Below, piece after piece: positions 10,413 through 22,700 of a stretch of DNA of 64,000 bases. The translations under genes were made by a program, and so were the position numbers. The DNA comes from Humulus lupulus. Its lineage: Eukaryota; Streptophyta; Magnoliopsida; Rosales; Cannabaceae. Position 1 is the first letter of the stretch. Each line of letters begins with the position of its first letter. The stretch spans positions 224,995,409 through 225,059,408 of the forward strand of contig NC_084794.1 of NCBI RefSeq assembly GCF_963169125.1. The letters are read 5' to 3'. The notes beneath the pieces were generated by a model. That model worked only from the letters and a program-made list of their open reading frames with translations. It was not told where the DNA came from and searched no databases.

Positions 10413-12232
10413 ATCTTCACACATATATATATATATATATATTTATATTGAATCTTTGTGGGTTTAGTTTTATGCATTTATTTATTTTTGATAAATGAAA
10501 TGATGGCTTAATATGATTGAATGCATGGGAATGTTGAATCGTTAATTAATTGTATGGTGTTTTTGGGTTAGGATTTGTTTATGATTAGATCATTGTGTAA
10601 GCCATTAAAGGGGCATAGGATTTATGTAATTTTATTTGGTTTTTGACACCATAAAATTGTAATTCTGATCACACAAAGTGAAAACAGAGCCCGGAATTCA
10701 GAATTCAGCCACCGTTCCTCTAAGGTCACCCTCCGAGCCGCTGCCGGGGACATCCATACGGATCCGTACGGTTCCGTACAAATGGGTCCCTGCAGGATTT
10801 TTTGATGCCACGTGTCCCCGTCTTACTGGTCCATAATTTTTTTATTTTTCTGAAATTAATCTGTTATTTTTTAAAAAAAAATTAATATTAAATATCTTAT
10901 TTATTAAAAATTTGATATTTAAATAATGAAATAATTTTGTTATCCTAACAAACTTTTTTGAATATATTATTTAATTTTTTTTAAAATAACAGATTTTAAT
11001 TAAATTTAATTTCTGTTTTTAATTAGAAGAAACATAAAATAATGATTATTTAAAATTTTTGTTTTAATTAATCAAGATAATTAGAAAATTGTTTTCTTAT
11101 TATTATTCTGGACCAACGACACATATCATACCGAAAGTAAAGTAAAGAAGCCCGATGGAGATCAATGCATTTTTTTTTAATTTTATAAAGAGCTTGTAAA
11201 ATTAGAATTAACCAAAAGCACCTGTATCAACATTTATTGTTTATTTATTCATTTATTTAAATAATTATTTTCACGTGATTGATAATTGTTCATACATTTT
11301 GTGCCATACATAAAAAAAACTCACACAGTCATTATCATGCATCTCATTGGTAGAAACATGATTATTATAATTGTCCTATATGTTTATATGAGTTGTTTTG
11401 CGAAAACCAATTGCATATAAATTACTTAGTTTTATTCTTTGAAAACTTGGTAAAATATCACACCGTTTTTAAGTCTTTATGACTTAATTTCTTTAAACCA
11501 ACTTTATTTTAAAATTGTTTTTTAGTAAAGTTTAGATGAACATAATTGGTAATTTAAAATTGGATATGGACCTAGAAACTTGCTTTCTTACCAATTTTAA
11601 TTATGTTCATAAATTTTAAAGAATCTATAATTAATTTGGAATTAATTAGGTTAAAAACACTTATTTCAAAATAGTGAGTGGGAGAGGGTTGATAATTCAA
11701 CATAACCCACGGTCTCCATAATTAATATAACACCGTGAGATATGAATAGCGCCTCGCAAGGGCTTTGTTTTCGTCCTCCTAAGGAAGGTGTCTAGACATG
11801 TCAATAGCAAGGTTATATTTCTTACAAAGATAGGAACTAATGATGTATTTTAGGTTTGACCGACCCTAAGGCGGCATGTCCTAAGTTAAGTCATGAACTC
11901 CGAAATAATGGGTTACACTCACAAAGTTATGATTAAGCTTTTGCAGTGAATAACTTGACCAAACTAAGCGGTACTTTAATGTTTAAAAGAGAAAATAATG
12001 AGTTATTTTAAGTTTTAAACAATAAAGATAAGAACGTCTTATAAATTCTCTAAGATTAATTTGACCGACCCTAAGGCGGCACTTTAATTGTTAGAAAGTT
12101 TTATCGTGGAAATTAAACTTTATTTTATGTGTTTTAGTTGTGCTCATGCATCACGTTTAATTTCTGAAACTTTGATATTTATTTTTCTATATATAATAAA
12201 TATTTGTATTTATTTATTTATTCCCAGCAAAA
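10413..12232 (+). other. Copia unit 2 leader, non-coding
   Basis: About 1.8 kb between PBS and gag without a coding frame. It contains an AT microsatellite (10423-10442), a GC-rich palindromic cluster at 10753-10784 (TACGGATCCGTA at 10757-10768 overlapping CCGTACGG at 10764-10771), and two exact copies of a 22-bp word beginning TTTGACCGACCC at 11855-11876 and 12060-12081. Confidence 0.7.
11855..12081 (+). repeat. 22-bp exact direct repeat in copia leader
   Basis: 11855-11876 and 12060-12081 are identical (TTTGACCGACCC followed by TAAGGCGGCA), 183 bp apart, in an AT-rich leader where exact GC-rich 22-mers are unexpected. Function unknown. Confidence 0.85.
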
Positions 12233-12773
12233 ATGTCTATTGGTGAATTACACACCGATGCTTTTCTCAAATCCTTGGTTTTTGAACCTGAAAATATGCA
12301 ACACTGGTTTCGAGGCATGTTGTCTATTTTTTCTTATAAAAAGATGATGTCAAGAGTCTTTGAAAAACCTCCAACAGAACCACCTTTGGCTACTAGCTAT
12401 GACAGAGAAGAAAAATATGCAAATTGGATGAAATCCGATCGCTTGGAACGTTATTGCATGCCTTCAACCATGTTTGACAAAACAGAGAAAAAATATATAC
12501 ATTATGACTCAGCACATGAGATGTGGCAAGCAATGACAGAGGAAGTCTTTGCTGAGTGTCATCGTTTATATCAAATGAAAAAGGTAAATAAGATTTACAT
12601 ATATTTTTTCAACTTTGAATAGTAGATTCAAATACTATGAATATCATATTCAAATTTTTGGATAGTAGATTCAAAATATATGCCACTAATCTATTTTTCT
12701 TTTGTTTTTTCTTTCGCAGAATCAGAACCCTGAAAAGGAGGAAGAGACTGATGAGGATTTTGATAGCGAGTAA
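12233..12773 (+). CDS. Copia unit 2 gag-like ORF with a probable intron
   Basis: ATG 12233 opens a 129-codon frame whose texture matches a copia Gag N-terminal region: a Trp-containing start (FEPENMQHWFRGML), KYANWMKSDRLERYC at about residues 62-76, and a helix ending HEMWQAMTEEVFAECHRLYQM. At 12584 a good 5' splice site (AAG|GTAAAT) follows exactly 117 codons, and at 12719 a 3' site follows a T-rich tract (TTTCGCAG|AATCAG). Removing this 136-bp intron gives a 134-residue protein with the acidic end NQNPEKEEETDEDFDSE. The zinc knuckle and protease expected between gag and integrase are absent. Spliced short Gag messages are known for some plant copia elements, so this may be a Gag-only product; splicing here is inferred from the sites. 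Confidence 0.55.
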
Positions 12774-13214
12774 AGAGCTGGAGGAGTTGGAGAGTAGTTT
12801 TATTTAGTAATTTTATTGTTAGTTGAATAATTTAAATTTCTTTATTTTGTTTTAGAAATTTTAGATTTCTTTAAACAAAAAAAACTACAGTCTAGAAATT
12901 TAGTTTATTGTTAGTAATTTTGATTATTCATGTTTGGAAACTTATTTCTATTTTTTGCATAACATTTATTTCTTTTATTGATAAAGTAGTTAATATTTAA
13001 AAAAAAATGATCTATTTACTTGTTATGCAAATGCTTTGGGATAAACAAAATTTGCATACTTACAATGAATGAATGACAATTTTTTTTTTATAATTCTGAA
13101 TTATTTAAAACAGCTAATCCTAGATCTATTAAACTAATTCCAATAGTGAGACATACATATTGGTCTAGACAAAATAAATAGGCTTCTAAAAGATGGTCCT
13201 TTAAGAGAACTATC
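12774..13214 (+). other. Non-coding gap between copia gag and pol
   Basis: 440 bp of AT-rich sequence where zinc knuckle and protease should be; no coding content. Coding texture resumes just before 13215 in the pre-integrase region. Confidence 0.6.
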
Positions 13215-15773
13215 TATTGGATCTCTCCCTGTTTGTGAATCCTGTCTAGAAGGCAAAATGACCAAGTGACCTTTCTCTGCTAAAGATTCAAGAGCCACAG
13301 AACCACTTCAGCTAGTACATACGGATGTTTGTGGTCCATTTAATGTACAAGAAAAAGGAGGTTATGAATATCTCGTCACTTTAATTGAATATCATTCAAG
13401 ATATGGTTACCTATATTTGATGCAAAGAAAATCTGAAACTTTTGGAAAGTTCATTGAATTTCAAGCAAAAGCTGAAAAGCAATTAGGTAAATCACTAAAA
13501 GCACTTCGATCTGATCGAGGAGGAGAGTACTTGGAATTTGAATTGGAGGACCATCTACGTGAGCATGACATTCAATCCCAACTCACAGCACCTGGAACGC
13601 CACAACAAAATAGTGTTTCAGAAAAATAGAATAGAATGTTATTAGATATGGTTATATCAATGATGAGTTTCTCATCATTACAACTGTCATTCTGAGGCTA
13701 TGCGATTCAATGTGTTATATACATATTGAATGATGTTCCATCTAAGTCTATCCAAAAGACACCCATAGAATTATGGAATGGTTGTAAACCTAGTTTACAC
13801 CATTTTCGAATTTGGGGGTGTCCTGCACGCGTGATTAAAGGAAAGATCGGGACGTTGGAATCACGCTATGAAGTGTGCATGTTTGTGGGATATTCCAGAG
13901 AGACTGGAGATGGAATTTTCTATAGTCCAAAAGAAAATAAAAGATTTGTATCGACAAATGCAACTTTTCTTGAATATGACTATGTTAATAACCACAAACC
14001 TCGCAGAAAGGTTGTTCTGGAGGAGATGATCTCGAATGAAGTTGCAAAGTCACCAGCAACAACCAATGAAAAACGACAAGAGGAAACTGATAGTTCTAGT
14101 CAGAATAGTAGAGAACCTCGTCGTAGTGGGAGGGTTAGTAAGCAACCCACACGCTATGAACACGAAGTTTAAATGCTTGTGTCTGACACAAACAAAGACG
14201 ATCCATTGACATTTAAAGATGCAATGAATGATTCTGACAAGGAAAAAATGGCAAGAAGCCATGAACCAAGATATGGAATCGAAGAATTCCAATTCTGTCT
14301 GCGTTCTTGCTGATCCACCTGAGAATATCAAACCCATTGGTTGCAAGTGGATATTCAAGAAGAAAAGAGGAGCAGATGGGAAAGTAGAGACTTTCAAAGC
14401 AAGGCCTGTAGCCAAAGGTTACACACAGAAAGAAGGGTGAAGAAACCTTTTCTCCTGTAGCCATGCTAAAATCCATTCGTATACTCTTGTCCATAGCTGT
14501 GTGCATTGATTACGAGATCTGACAAATGGATGTCAAAATACCTTTTCTGAATGGCTACCTTGACGAAACAATTTTCATGTCTCAAGCAGAAGGGTTCAAA
14601 TTAAAAAGGTCAAGAGCAAAAGTTTTGCGAGCTTCTTAGGTCCATTCATGGACTCAAACAAGCTTCTAGATCTTGAAATCTTAGATTTGATGACACAAGT
14701 AAAACATTTGGTTTTTGAACAAAATATTGACGAATCTTGTGTCTATAAACAAATCAAAGATGGTATAGTTGTATTCCTCATTCTTTAAGTTGATGATATA
14801 TTACTGATCGGAAATGACATAACATCATTATCAAAGGTAAAGAACTGGTTAGTTGAACAATTCCAAATGTAAGATTTGGGAGAAGCCAAGTATGTTCTGG
14901 GCATTAAGATTCTTAGAGAGTGACAGAACAAAAACTTTGGCACTGTCTCAAGCAACTTATATTGATAAGGTGCTAGAACGCTTTAATATGCAAAACTTCA
15001 AAAAGGGTGATATGCCAACCCGTTCTAGAGTATTCCTTTCCAAGGAGTAGTGTCCCAAAACACCTCAAGTTGAGGAAGACATGAGACAGTATCCCTATGC
15101 CTTAGCAGTAGGCAGTCTGATGTACGCCATGTTGTGTACAAGACCTGACATTTGTTATGTAGTAGGGATAGTCAATCGTTATCAATCCAATCCTGGATTG
15201 AGTCATTGGATTGCAGTGAAGAATATTCTCAAGTATCTTAGAAATAATAGAGATTATATGCTTGTATATTCAGGTGGAGACTTGAACCCCACTGGTTACA
15301 CTAATTCTGATTTTCAATCAGGCAGAGACAATCGAAAATCGACTTCTTGATCAATGTTCACTCTTGGTGGTGGAGCAGTTGTCTGGAGAAGCATTAAGCA
15401 ATCCAGTATAGCTGATTCAACCATGGAAGTTGAATACATAGCAGCTTGTGAAGCAACTAAAGAGGCAGTTTTGCTCAAAAAGTTCTACTCCGATCTGGAA
15501 GTTATACAAGAAGTAAAGAAACCACTTGTTCTTTACTGTGAAAACAGTGGAGCAGTAGCTAATTCTAAAGAACCAAGAAGCCACAAGAAGGGACAACGTA
15601 TAGAGCGCAAATACCACTTAGTTAGAGAAATCATACAAAGAGGAGATATGTCCATTCTGAAAATCACATCAGAACACAACTTGGCAGATCCGTTTACGAA
15701 GACGCTTCCTGCAAAGCAATTCGAGGGTCATGTACGTAATATGGGATTGAGAGAAATGCCCTACTTGCTTTAA
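13215..15773 (+). pseudogene. Copia pol, unit 2, inactivated
   Basis: Same domain order as unit 1 and nearly identical to it: pre-integrase CLEGKMTK, integrase (LVHTDVCGPF, LRSDRGGEYLEFE), RT from 14228, RNase H 15081-15773 ending GLREMPYLL. The C-terminal RNase H segment is longer than in unit 1 because it keeps the HKKGQRIERKYH piece. It differs by an 8-bp deletion near 14437 (frameshift) and a nonsense change at the first residue of the YVDD box (near 14787). Stops at 14520, 14870, 15048 and 15348 are the same ones seen in unit 1 at 7315, 7665, 7843 and 8143, so they predate the duplication. Confidence 0.9.
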
Positions 15774-15788
15774 GTACAAGTGGGAGAT

Positions 15789-17683
15789 TATTAGGAGTAT
15801 GTCATAAAAGCATGTAAAAGACATTTATTATTTCGATGAATAAATAAATACAATGGTTTATTATTGTTATATTTAGATTATTAAATTATTGTTTGAATAA
15901 TTTTGTAAATATTAGAAAAATTCCATATTCGTTATTGAGGATGTGATCTTGTATTAGTACGAGAGAATTATGATCACATGAATGAATAAAAATAGCCAAC
16001 AACAACAAATTGAATTTATGGAATTCTTTAATTAGGGTTGTAAGTACAGTTTGTTGAGTATCATGTTGATACAAATAATTTAGATTCAGATTATTGATGT
16101 GGTAAGACATCTCGGTAAATGTGCTTTATATAATATGATTATGTATAACTTGAACCGATATGAATAAAAGTCTTTATCCAAAAACCATTTAATAATAAAG
16201 ACTTGTAATTCATATCATAACTGATGATCATTTATAGATCAACCTAAATCCTGAGTGTTCATGAACTCTTGTTCATGTTTATTAAATCTTTTGATTCATT
16301 CGTTAAGGTCTCTTCATAGAATGAGGCTAATGACTTTTGTTTTGGAGATTTAATATCATGGATGGCTGGGAACATGTATCATCAATACGAAATCTAATAT
16401 TTCCTAACAGATCATATATTGGTTCCCTTAATGGTTAATTCTGGAACTGAATAATTTTGAGCTCAAATCTATAATTAGATTATAGATTAATTATTCGCTA
16501 GTAAATTAATGGTACTTAAGGAATAAGAAGTAAATTAGAAAGGTACAATGGTAATTCTTCCAGTCTAATTTATGAACTAATTAATTAGAGGGTTGAACTA
16601 TTGTAAGATGGTTATATCAATGGATGAATTAAAATAAGATTTCTATAAAAGTATATCTATAACATAAAGAGTTCAATTCTGAATTTATAGTGGAGAAATA
16701 TCAGAATTAATAAATTAACTATTATAATTAAAGAGGTTAATTATTTAGTTTCAATTTATTGGAGCTTAGTGTTATAGGTCCATGTTCCCCAAAATGGCTC
16801 AAACAAACACTGACAAAGATAAATACAAAAATGGGCAAAAGAACTTATTTGATAAGTAAAATATTTTTCTATGCACTAAACATAATTATTGTATAATTAT
16901 GTGTAATTAATTAATTATTTGATTTAACAAAAATATAATTAATTTTGATTTAATTTATTTTTGGGATTCTTGGTATTTAAATAATATGAAAAATTAGGAA
17001 AAATCTCATGCCTTCCTTGGCATGTGGTACACATGTAGCATAGTGCACAGTCACTGTGCTACACACACAAGAAGCTTCTAGAAGTTTCTTTGTTCCACAA
17101 TTTTCGTTATTTAAATATTAAATAAATAATGAGATATTGTAATATGATTAAAATATTATTATTTAAACAAAATCTAATAACTGATTAGTTATTTTCAAAT
17201 TATTTAAAATAACTAATATTTTATTTTTAATATATTGGATATATTAAATATAGGAGATCAGTTTTTCAGAACGATATTTTTCAGTGATAGAAAATATATC
17301 ATGAAATTTCCCTGAAAGAAATAGAACAGTGATACAAGCATAGGTCACTGTTCTTCACAAACTTAGGTCCAAACTTTATCAAATCTCATGTGGTGAGAAC
17401 ATCTGATAAATAGATTTTTCCTATTATTTTGTATAGCGAGCCCACACTCGTTCTTTGTGTGTTGAGAACATTTTGGAAGATCCTGGTGTGAGATCTCAAG
17501 GATTTTTTCTGTACAAAAAGATAGTAGCAAGGAATGACTTGAGGTAATTTTCTATTCATCTCTTTGATTTAATATATATTTGTATGTGAAGAAGTAGATC
17601 TAGAAATCTTGTGGGGTTAAATTAACAATTTTGATTGTTGTTCCACTGCGTATAATCTCTGATTTGATCTATACAAACAAACA
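15789..17683 (+). mobile_element. Copia LTR 2, 1895 bp
   Basis: Starts TATTAGGAGTATG (TG changed to TA), preceded by AGTGGGAGAT, and ends ACAAACAAACA followed by the target duplication TGACT. Alignable over its length to LTR 1, with a ~40-bp block near 16530-16570 absent from LTR 1 explaining most of the length difference. The stem-loops noted in LTR 1 are present, the proximal ones somewhat eroded. Confidence 0.9.
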
Positions 17684-17688
17684 TGACT
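17684..17688 (+). repeat. Target site duplication TGACT (right)
   Basis: Matches 5796-5800 exactly; together they bound the copia dimer. Confidence 0.85.
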
Positions 17689-17848
17689 TCTGTATGCAGA
17701 TCGAGCTAGCATTGGGGCCATGGATTAGCCTATCTCCATGGTTGATAGCATACCTCGAGGCAAGGCAGTAGAGCTAGAGGAGGATCCCGAGCAGTCGGAC
17801 GAGGATACCGACATAAAGCTAGATATGTTGATGGATATCTTAGATTAG
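17689..17848 (+). pseudogene. Leader ORF of Tekay-like element, second part
   Basis: Directly after the copia insertion the frame that ended NTWGD continues as CMQIELALGPWISLSPW. A frame opening at ATG 17738 then gives an acidic C-terminus, EEDPEQSDEDTDIKLDML, ending at a TAG at 17848. Basic first part, acidic end and a clean stop suggest one ancestral protein of roughly 140-150 residues split by the copia dimer. There is no recognised family and at least one frameshift. 17849-18168 is non-coding up to the gag start. Confidence 0.4.
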
Positions 17849-18168
17849 GTTATTCTGTGAGGGTCTTGTTGATACTTTTGTAAAGACCTTGCAAACATAC
17901 TAGGTTGTAGGACTTTGGTGTAGTTGTAGCAGGCAGATGTGTAGTTAGGGTTCTCTTTTTAGATTTATCGTCCTGCTAACTAAAATCCTATGGCATGATC
18001 TTTCATGATCATTTTTTTTTGCTAGGTTATATCCCTAAATATTATGACTACCTGTTTTGAGTTGAATCATTATGGTTCTTCTTTCTTGTTTATGAGCAAA
18101 ATTGGTATGCTCATTTATTGATATGTTAGTATTCTTCCCTACTATACATTGTGGTCTAAATACTTGTA

Positions 18169-19738
18169 ATGGTGCCTAACACTCGAGCCAGGGGAGATCG
18201 AGATGTTAATTAACCAGACCCAAACGAGAGAGCGACCGTTGACCAAGATGCAGGTCGTGGCCTAGCCAGAGGAAGGGTCGAGGCCGAGGACAAAGAGTAT
18301 AGCCAGAACCAAATCTGGAAACTCAGATAAAGGATCTTTGACTTTATGGCAGCTACCAAAAGGGAAAAGGTAATCTGCGTTGGTGTATTAACTTCTCGTC
18401 CCTATGCGCTTAGGAGCTTTTTGATTTTAACTAAAAAAAAAATGGCAAGGACAAGAGCTCAGAGAGGAATGGGTGTTGCTGGCCGGGTTCAGGCCGCACC
18501 TGCTGTTAGAGTTCAGAATGTACCTACTGCTAGAGCTCCCAACCTAAGCTGCTAGAATTCATGAGAGAGCTGATCATATGAATAATCTACAAAGGCTAGT
18601 GGAGACGTAGAGAGCCCAAATTGAAAGAGGGAAAAAGAGACAGGAGGACTCTGATGCCCTCCAAGCTGAAAGGTTTAATACCCTTGTTGGGACGAATCCC
18701 CATGCCACTCAATAATGCTCATAACAACGAAATACCACCTGAAAACAATGAAGAATAGAACCTTGACCCACGGGTTGTCGTTGAACAACCTGTACCGCCA
18801 GTAGAAGCACCAAGAGCTGCCCGAGCGAAACCTATATCATAAAGGTTCGGAAACCAGAATCCACCTATGTTTGAGGGGACCACTGACCCATCAGTGGTAG
18901 AAGAATGGATCAATATCTTGGAAAGGATCTTCGACTTCATTGGAACTACCGAGAGAGAGAATGTAGTTTGTACGACCTATATGCTGAGAAAAGATGCCTG
19001 CATCTGGTGGGACGAACCAAGAAAGGGCATAACGTTGCCGAGATGGAATTCCTAGAGTTCTTGACCTTGTTCAATGGCAAGTACTTTAGTAAGGTAGTGA
19101 TCAAGCAAAAAGTGAATGAGTTCACTAATCTAAAGCAGGGAACATCAAGTGTGCAGGACTACGTTCGAAAATTTGACTAGCTGTCTAGATTCGTGAAGAA
19201 CCAGGTGAACACTGAAGAGAATAAGACCTAGAGTTTTATGAAGGGCCTACGCAGAGACATGGCCAGGTGTGTAGACGCTGGTAGAACTGGCCCTAAGACA
19301 TATGCCGAAGCTGTGGAACGGGCTCTTCTCCAAGAGTCTGTGTCAGACAAGCCAAAGCCACAGAAGAACGAAGACAGGAGGTACACTCCCAATAACCCCG
19401 GACAGTTTCAGGCCAATCAGAATGGCCCAAGGGGAATGTTCAACCGAGGTTCGGCCAGAACTGGGGGCGAACAAACAATCCAAGAGGCACAAGGCCAATT
19501 TTTGGGGGAAATAACAAAAGAAAAGGGGGACCTCCCAATCATGCAATGGCTAGTCCCAACAAACAACTGAGACGTGAGTTTGAACAATGGACACTGTGCA
19601 ACAAGTGTAACCGACGCCATCAGAGCAAGTGTGGGGTATGTTTTAACTGTGGAAATCCAGGGCACTTTGCTAAAGAGTGCCGAATACGAGCCAAGGGCAA
19701 CGAAAATGACCATCAGAGACAAATTGGAGCTCCGCCTT
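18169..19738 (+). pseudogene. Tekay-like gypsy gag, inactivated
   Basis: The probable start is ATG 18169 (MVPNTRARGDRDVN), closed by a TAA after 14 codons. Arg/Ala-rich N-terminal sequence resumes at 18441 (MARTRAQRGMGVAG). The Gag core lies at 18867-19260 (MFEGTTDPSVVEEWINIL; LRKDACIWWDEP; EFLTLFNGKYF; QGTSSVQDYVRKFD), with one frameshift near 19040 and stops at 19178 and 19228. A Gln/Asn-rich linker leads to a clear CCHC zinc knuckle, CFNCGNPGHFAKEC, near 19640-19681. The order core-linker-knuckle is that of chromovirus Gag. Multiple stops and frameshifts make it non-functional. Confidence 0.85.
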
Positions 19739-19785
19739 GAGTTTATGCGCTTACGCAAAGTGACAAAGGAGCTGGATCATCTGAT

Positions 19786-22700
19786 ATGGTGTCAGGTCAG
19801 ATTTCTATCGCCCAAACCTCGACATATGCATTAATGGATACTGGTGCATCGCATTCTTTTGTATATGCATCCTTTTTGGAAAAATTAAATAGAATGCCTG
19901 AACCTATGCCTGTTATTTGTGGGGTATCCTTGCCTTTGGGAGAGGATATGCTGGTGCGAACATGGGTTAGAGTCGTACCACTTTGGGTTGAAGGTTGTGA
20001 GCTGATGGTGGATCTGTTAGTCTTGGACCTACATGAATACGGCGTCATATTTGGGATGGATTGGTTAACCAGATATGGAGCCTTTATCAATTGCAAGCGC
20101 AGAAAAGTAGTCTTCACCCAAGCGGGAGAAAAACCATTCGAGTTCAAGGGTACGTCAAGAGAAAAGAAGTGTCCCATGATTTCTGCGATGAAGGCGAGAA
20201 AAATGTTGAGTGACGGATGCATTGGTTTTCTGACAAACATAGTGGATAAGGATAAAGGACGGGCCAACAACCTTCTAATGTACCGGTTGTGTGCAAGTTT
20301 CCCAACATATTTTCTGAAGATCTCCCATGGATTCCACCAGACCGAGTGATTGTGTTTGAGAAAGAGCTAATTCCGGGAACTGCGCCGATCTCAAAGACTC
20401 CTTATAGGATGGCGCCAGTTGAACTCAAGGAGTTGCATTCGCAACTGCAAGAGTTACTGGACAAGAAGTTCATAAGGGCAAGCCATTCTCTGTGGGGAGC
20501 CCCGATCTTATTCATGAAGAAGAAAGATGGCTCGATGAGAATGTGCATTGACTATTGGGAGCTGAACAAAGTGATGATCAAGAATCGATATCCATTGCCC
20601 AGGATTGGCGATCTTTTTTATCAATTACAAGGAGCATCAGTATTTTCCAAAATAGACCTGCAATCAGGCTATCATCAGCTCAAGGCTAAGGAGATAGATA
20701 TACCAAAGACGGCCTTCAGAACACGCTACAGTCACTATGAGTTCTTAGTGATGTCCTTTGGACTAACAAATGCGCCTACAACATTCATGGATCTCAAGAA
20801 TCGCGTATTTTGCGAGTATTTGGATAAGTTCATCATCGTGTTCATAGACGATATTCTAATATACTCAAAAAGCCAGGAAGAGCATGCAACACATCTGGAA
20901 CTGGTCCTCTAGAGTCTCCAAGATGAAAAGCTTTACGCTAAGTCTTCGAAGTGCGAATTCTGGCTAGAGAAAGTTAGTTTTCTGGGGCACATAGTGTCAG
21001 GAGATGGAATTTCAGTAGATCTCGCCAAGAAAGAAGTTGTGTAAGCAGTGGAAACCTCCGAAAAAATTCTCATGAGGTTAGAAGTTTTCTTGGGTTAGTG
21101 GGATATTACCAGCAATTTGTGGAAGGATTTTCAAAAATAGCTGCACCAATGACTGCCCTCACTCGCAAAAACATCAAGTATGAATGGACCGATAACTGTT
21201 AGAAGAGTTTTCAGGAGTTAAAAACAAGATTGATGATTGCCTTAGTGCTGAAAATTCCTAATGGCACAGAGGGATATACTGTTTATAGTATTGCCTCAAG
21301 CCAAGGGTTGGGAGCAGTGCTGATGCAACACGAAAAAGTAATTTCTTATGCTTCTCGACAGCTAAAGAATTATGAGAAGAACTATCCACTCATGATCTGG
21401 AGCTGGCATAAGTGGTTTTTGCATTGAAAATTGGGAGGCACTACCTTTATGGGATACATTGCGACATCTACATTGATCACAAAAGCCTGAAGTATTTCTT
21501 CACTCAGAAGGAGTTGAATATGAGAAAGTGTTGATGGTTGGAGCTGTTCAATGACTACGACTGTGACATTCTGTACCACCCGGGAAAAGCAAACAAGGTG
21601 GCAGATGCATTGAGCCGACAACCAAGTGCTTATGTGATGAAATTGAAAGAGATTTTGCCGCAGTTACGTGCCGACCTTGCTACCTTGGATTTAGAGATAG
21701 TAGTCAGTCAATTGGCTAACCTCTCTATCGAGCCTACCATTATGGAAGCTATAAAAGGAGGGCAGTTAGTCGATCCTTGGGTACAAAGACTGATGTACGA
21801 AGTGAGGAACGAGGGGCGACCAAGATTCCATATCTCTGAAGATGGAGTATTGGGGTTCAAGGGTAGAATATGTGTTCCGGACAATGGCGAGATCAAGAAG
21901 CAGATCTTTTTTTAGGGACATAATGCTCCTTATGCATGCATCCGGGTACCACGAAAAATGTACCAAGACTTGAAAAAGTACTTTTGGTGGCCTGGGATGA
22001 AAAAGGAGACGACGGAATATGTGGCACACTGCTTGACTTGTCAGCAGACAAAGACCGAGCATCAACGGCCAGCCGGATTGTTGCAACCCTTAGAAATTCT
22101 GGAATGGAAGTGGGAGATGGTAACTATGGACTTTGTCACAGGTCTACCAACCACTCCCAAGGGGCACGATGCCATTTGGATTATCGTAGATAGGCTGACT
22201 AAGTCTGCTCATTTCTTGTCGATCAAGGTAACTTATGGGGCACATAAGTTAGCAGATATTTACATTGCAGAAATAATGAGACTGCATGGTGTACCCAACT
22301 CCATCGTATCAGATCACGACGAATGTTTTACCTCGACATTCTGGAATAGAATCCAAACAAGGTTGGGTACTAAACTGAAGTTCTGCACTTCTTTCCACCC
22401 GCAAACAGACAGTCAAAGTGAACGAACAATTCAGACCCTAGAAGATATGCTAAGAGCCTGCGTACTCGACTTTCAAGGGTCATGGAATGAGAAGCTTCCA
22501 CTGAAAATGTTCGCTTACAATAATAGTTATCATGATTCCATCAAGTTGGCTCCGTATGAGGCTTTGTATGGAAGGAAATGTCGATCACCGATTCATTGGC
22601 ATGAGACCGGTGAAAGAAAGTTTCTCGGATCGGATGAGGTTTAACAGATTACTGAGGACATCCGACAGATAAGGCAATGCTTGCAAACTTCGATTGATTG

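Larger units (their letters stand above)
5801..17683 (+). mobile_element. Ty1/copia tandem dimer, LTR-pol-LTR-gag-pol-LTR
   Basis: Three LTR copies in the same orientation (5801-6025 truncated, 8548-10397, 15789-17683) alternate with two internal regions. Unit 1 keeps only pol; unit 2 has PBS, leader, short gag and pol. One 5-bp target duplication, TGACT, brackets the array, so it is a dimer from unequal recombination and not two insertions. Unit 1 then lost about 1.6 kb of LTR plus leader and gag, joined near the word TGAAT at 6021-6025. Both pol copies carry the same stops, so the array cannot encode its own transposition. Confidence 0.85.

Noticed and set aside
18336..18440. Possible small insertion or gene in Tekay gag
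   Set aside because: About 105 bp interrupt the Arg-rich gag start, but no terminal repeats, duplication or coding motif could be seen.
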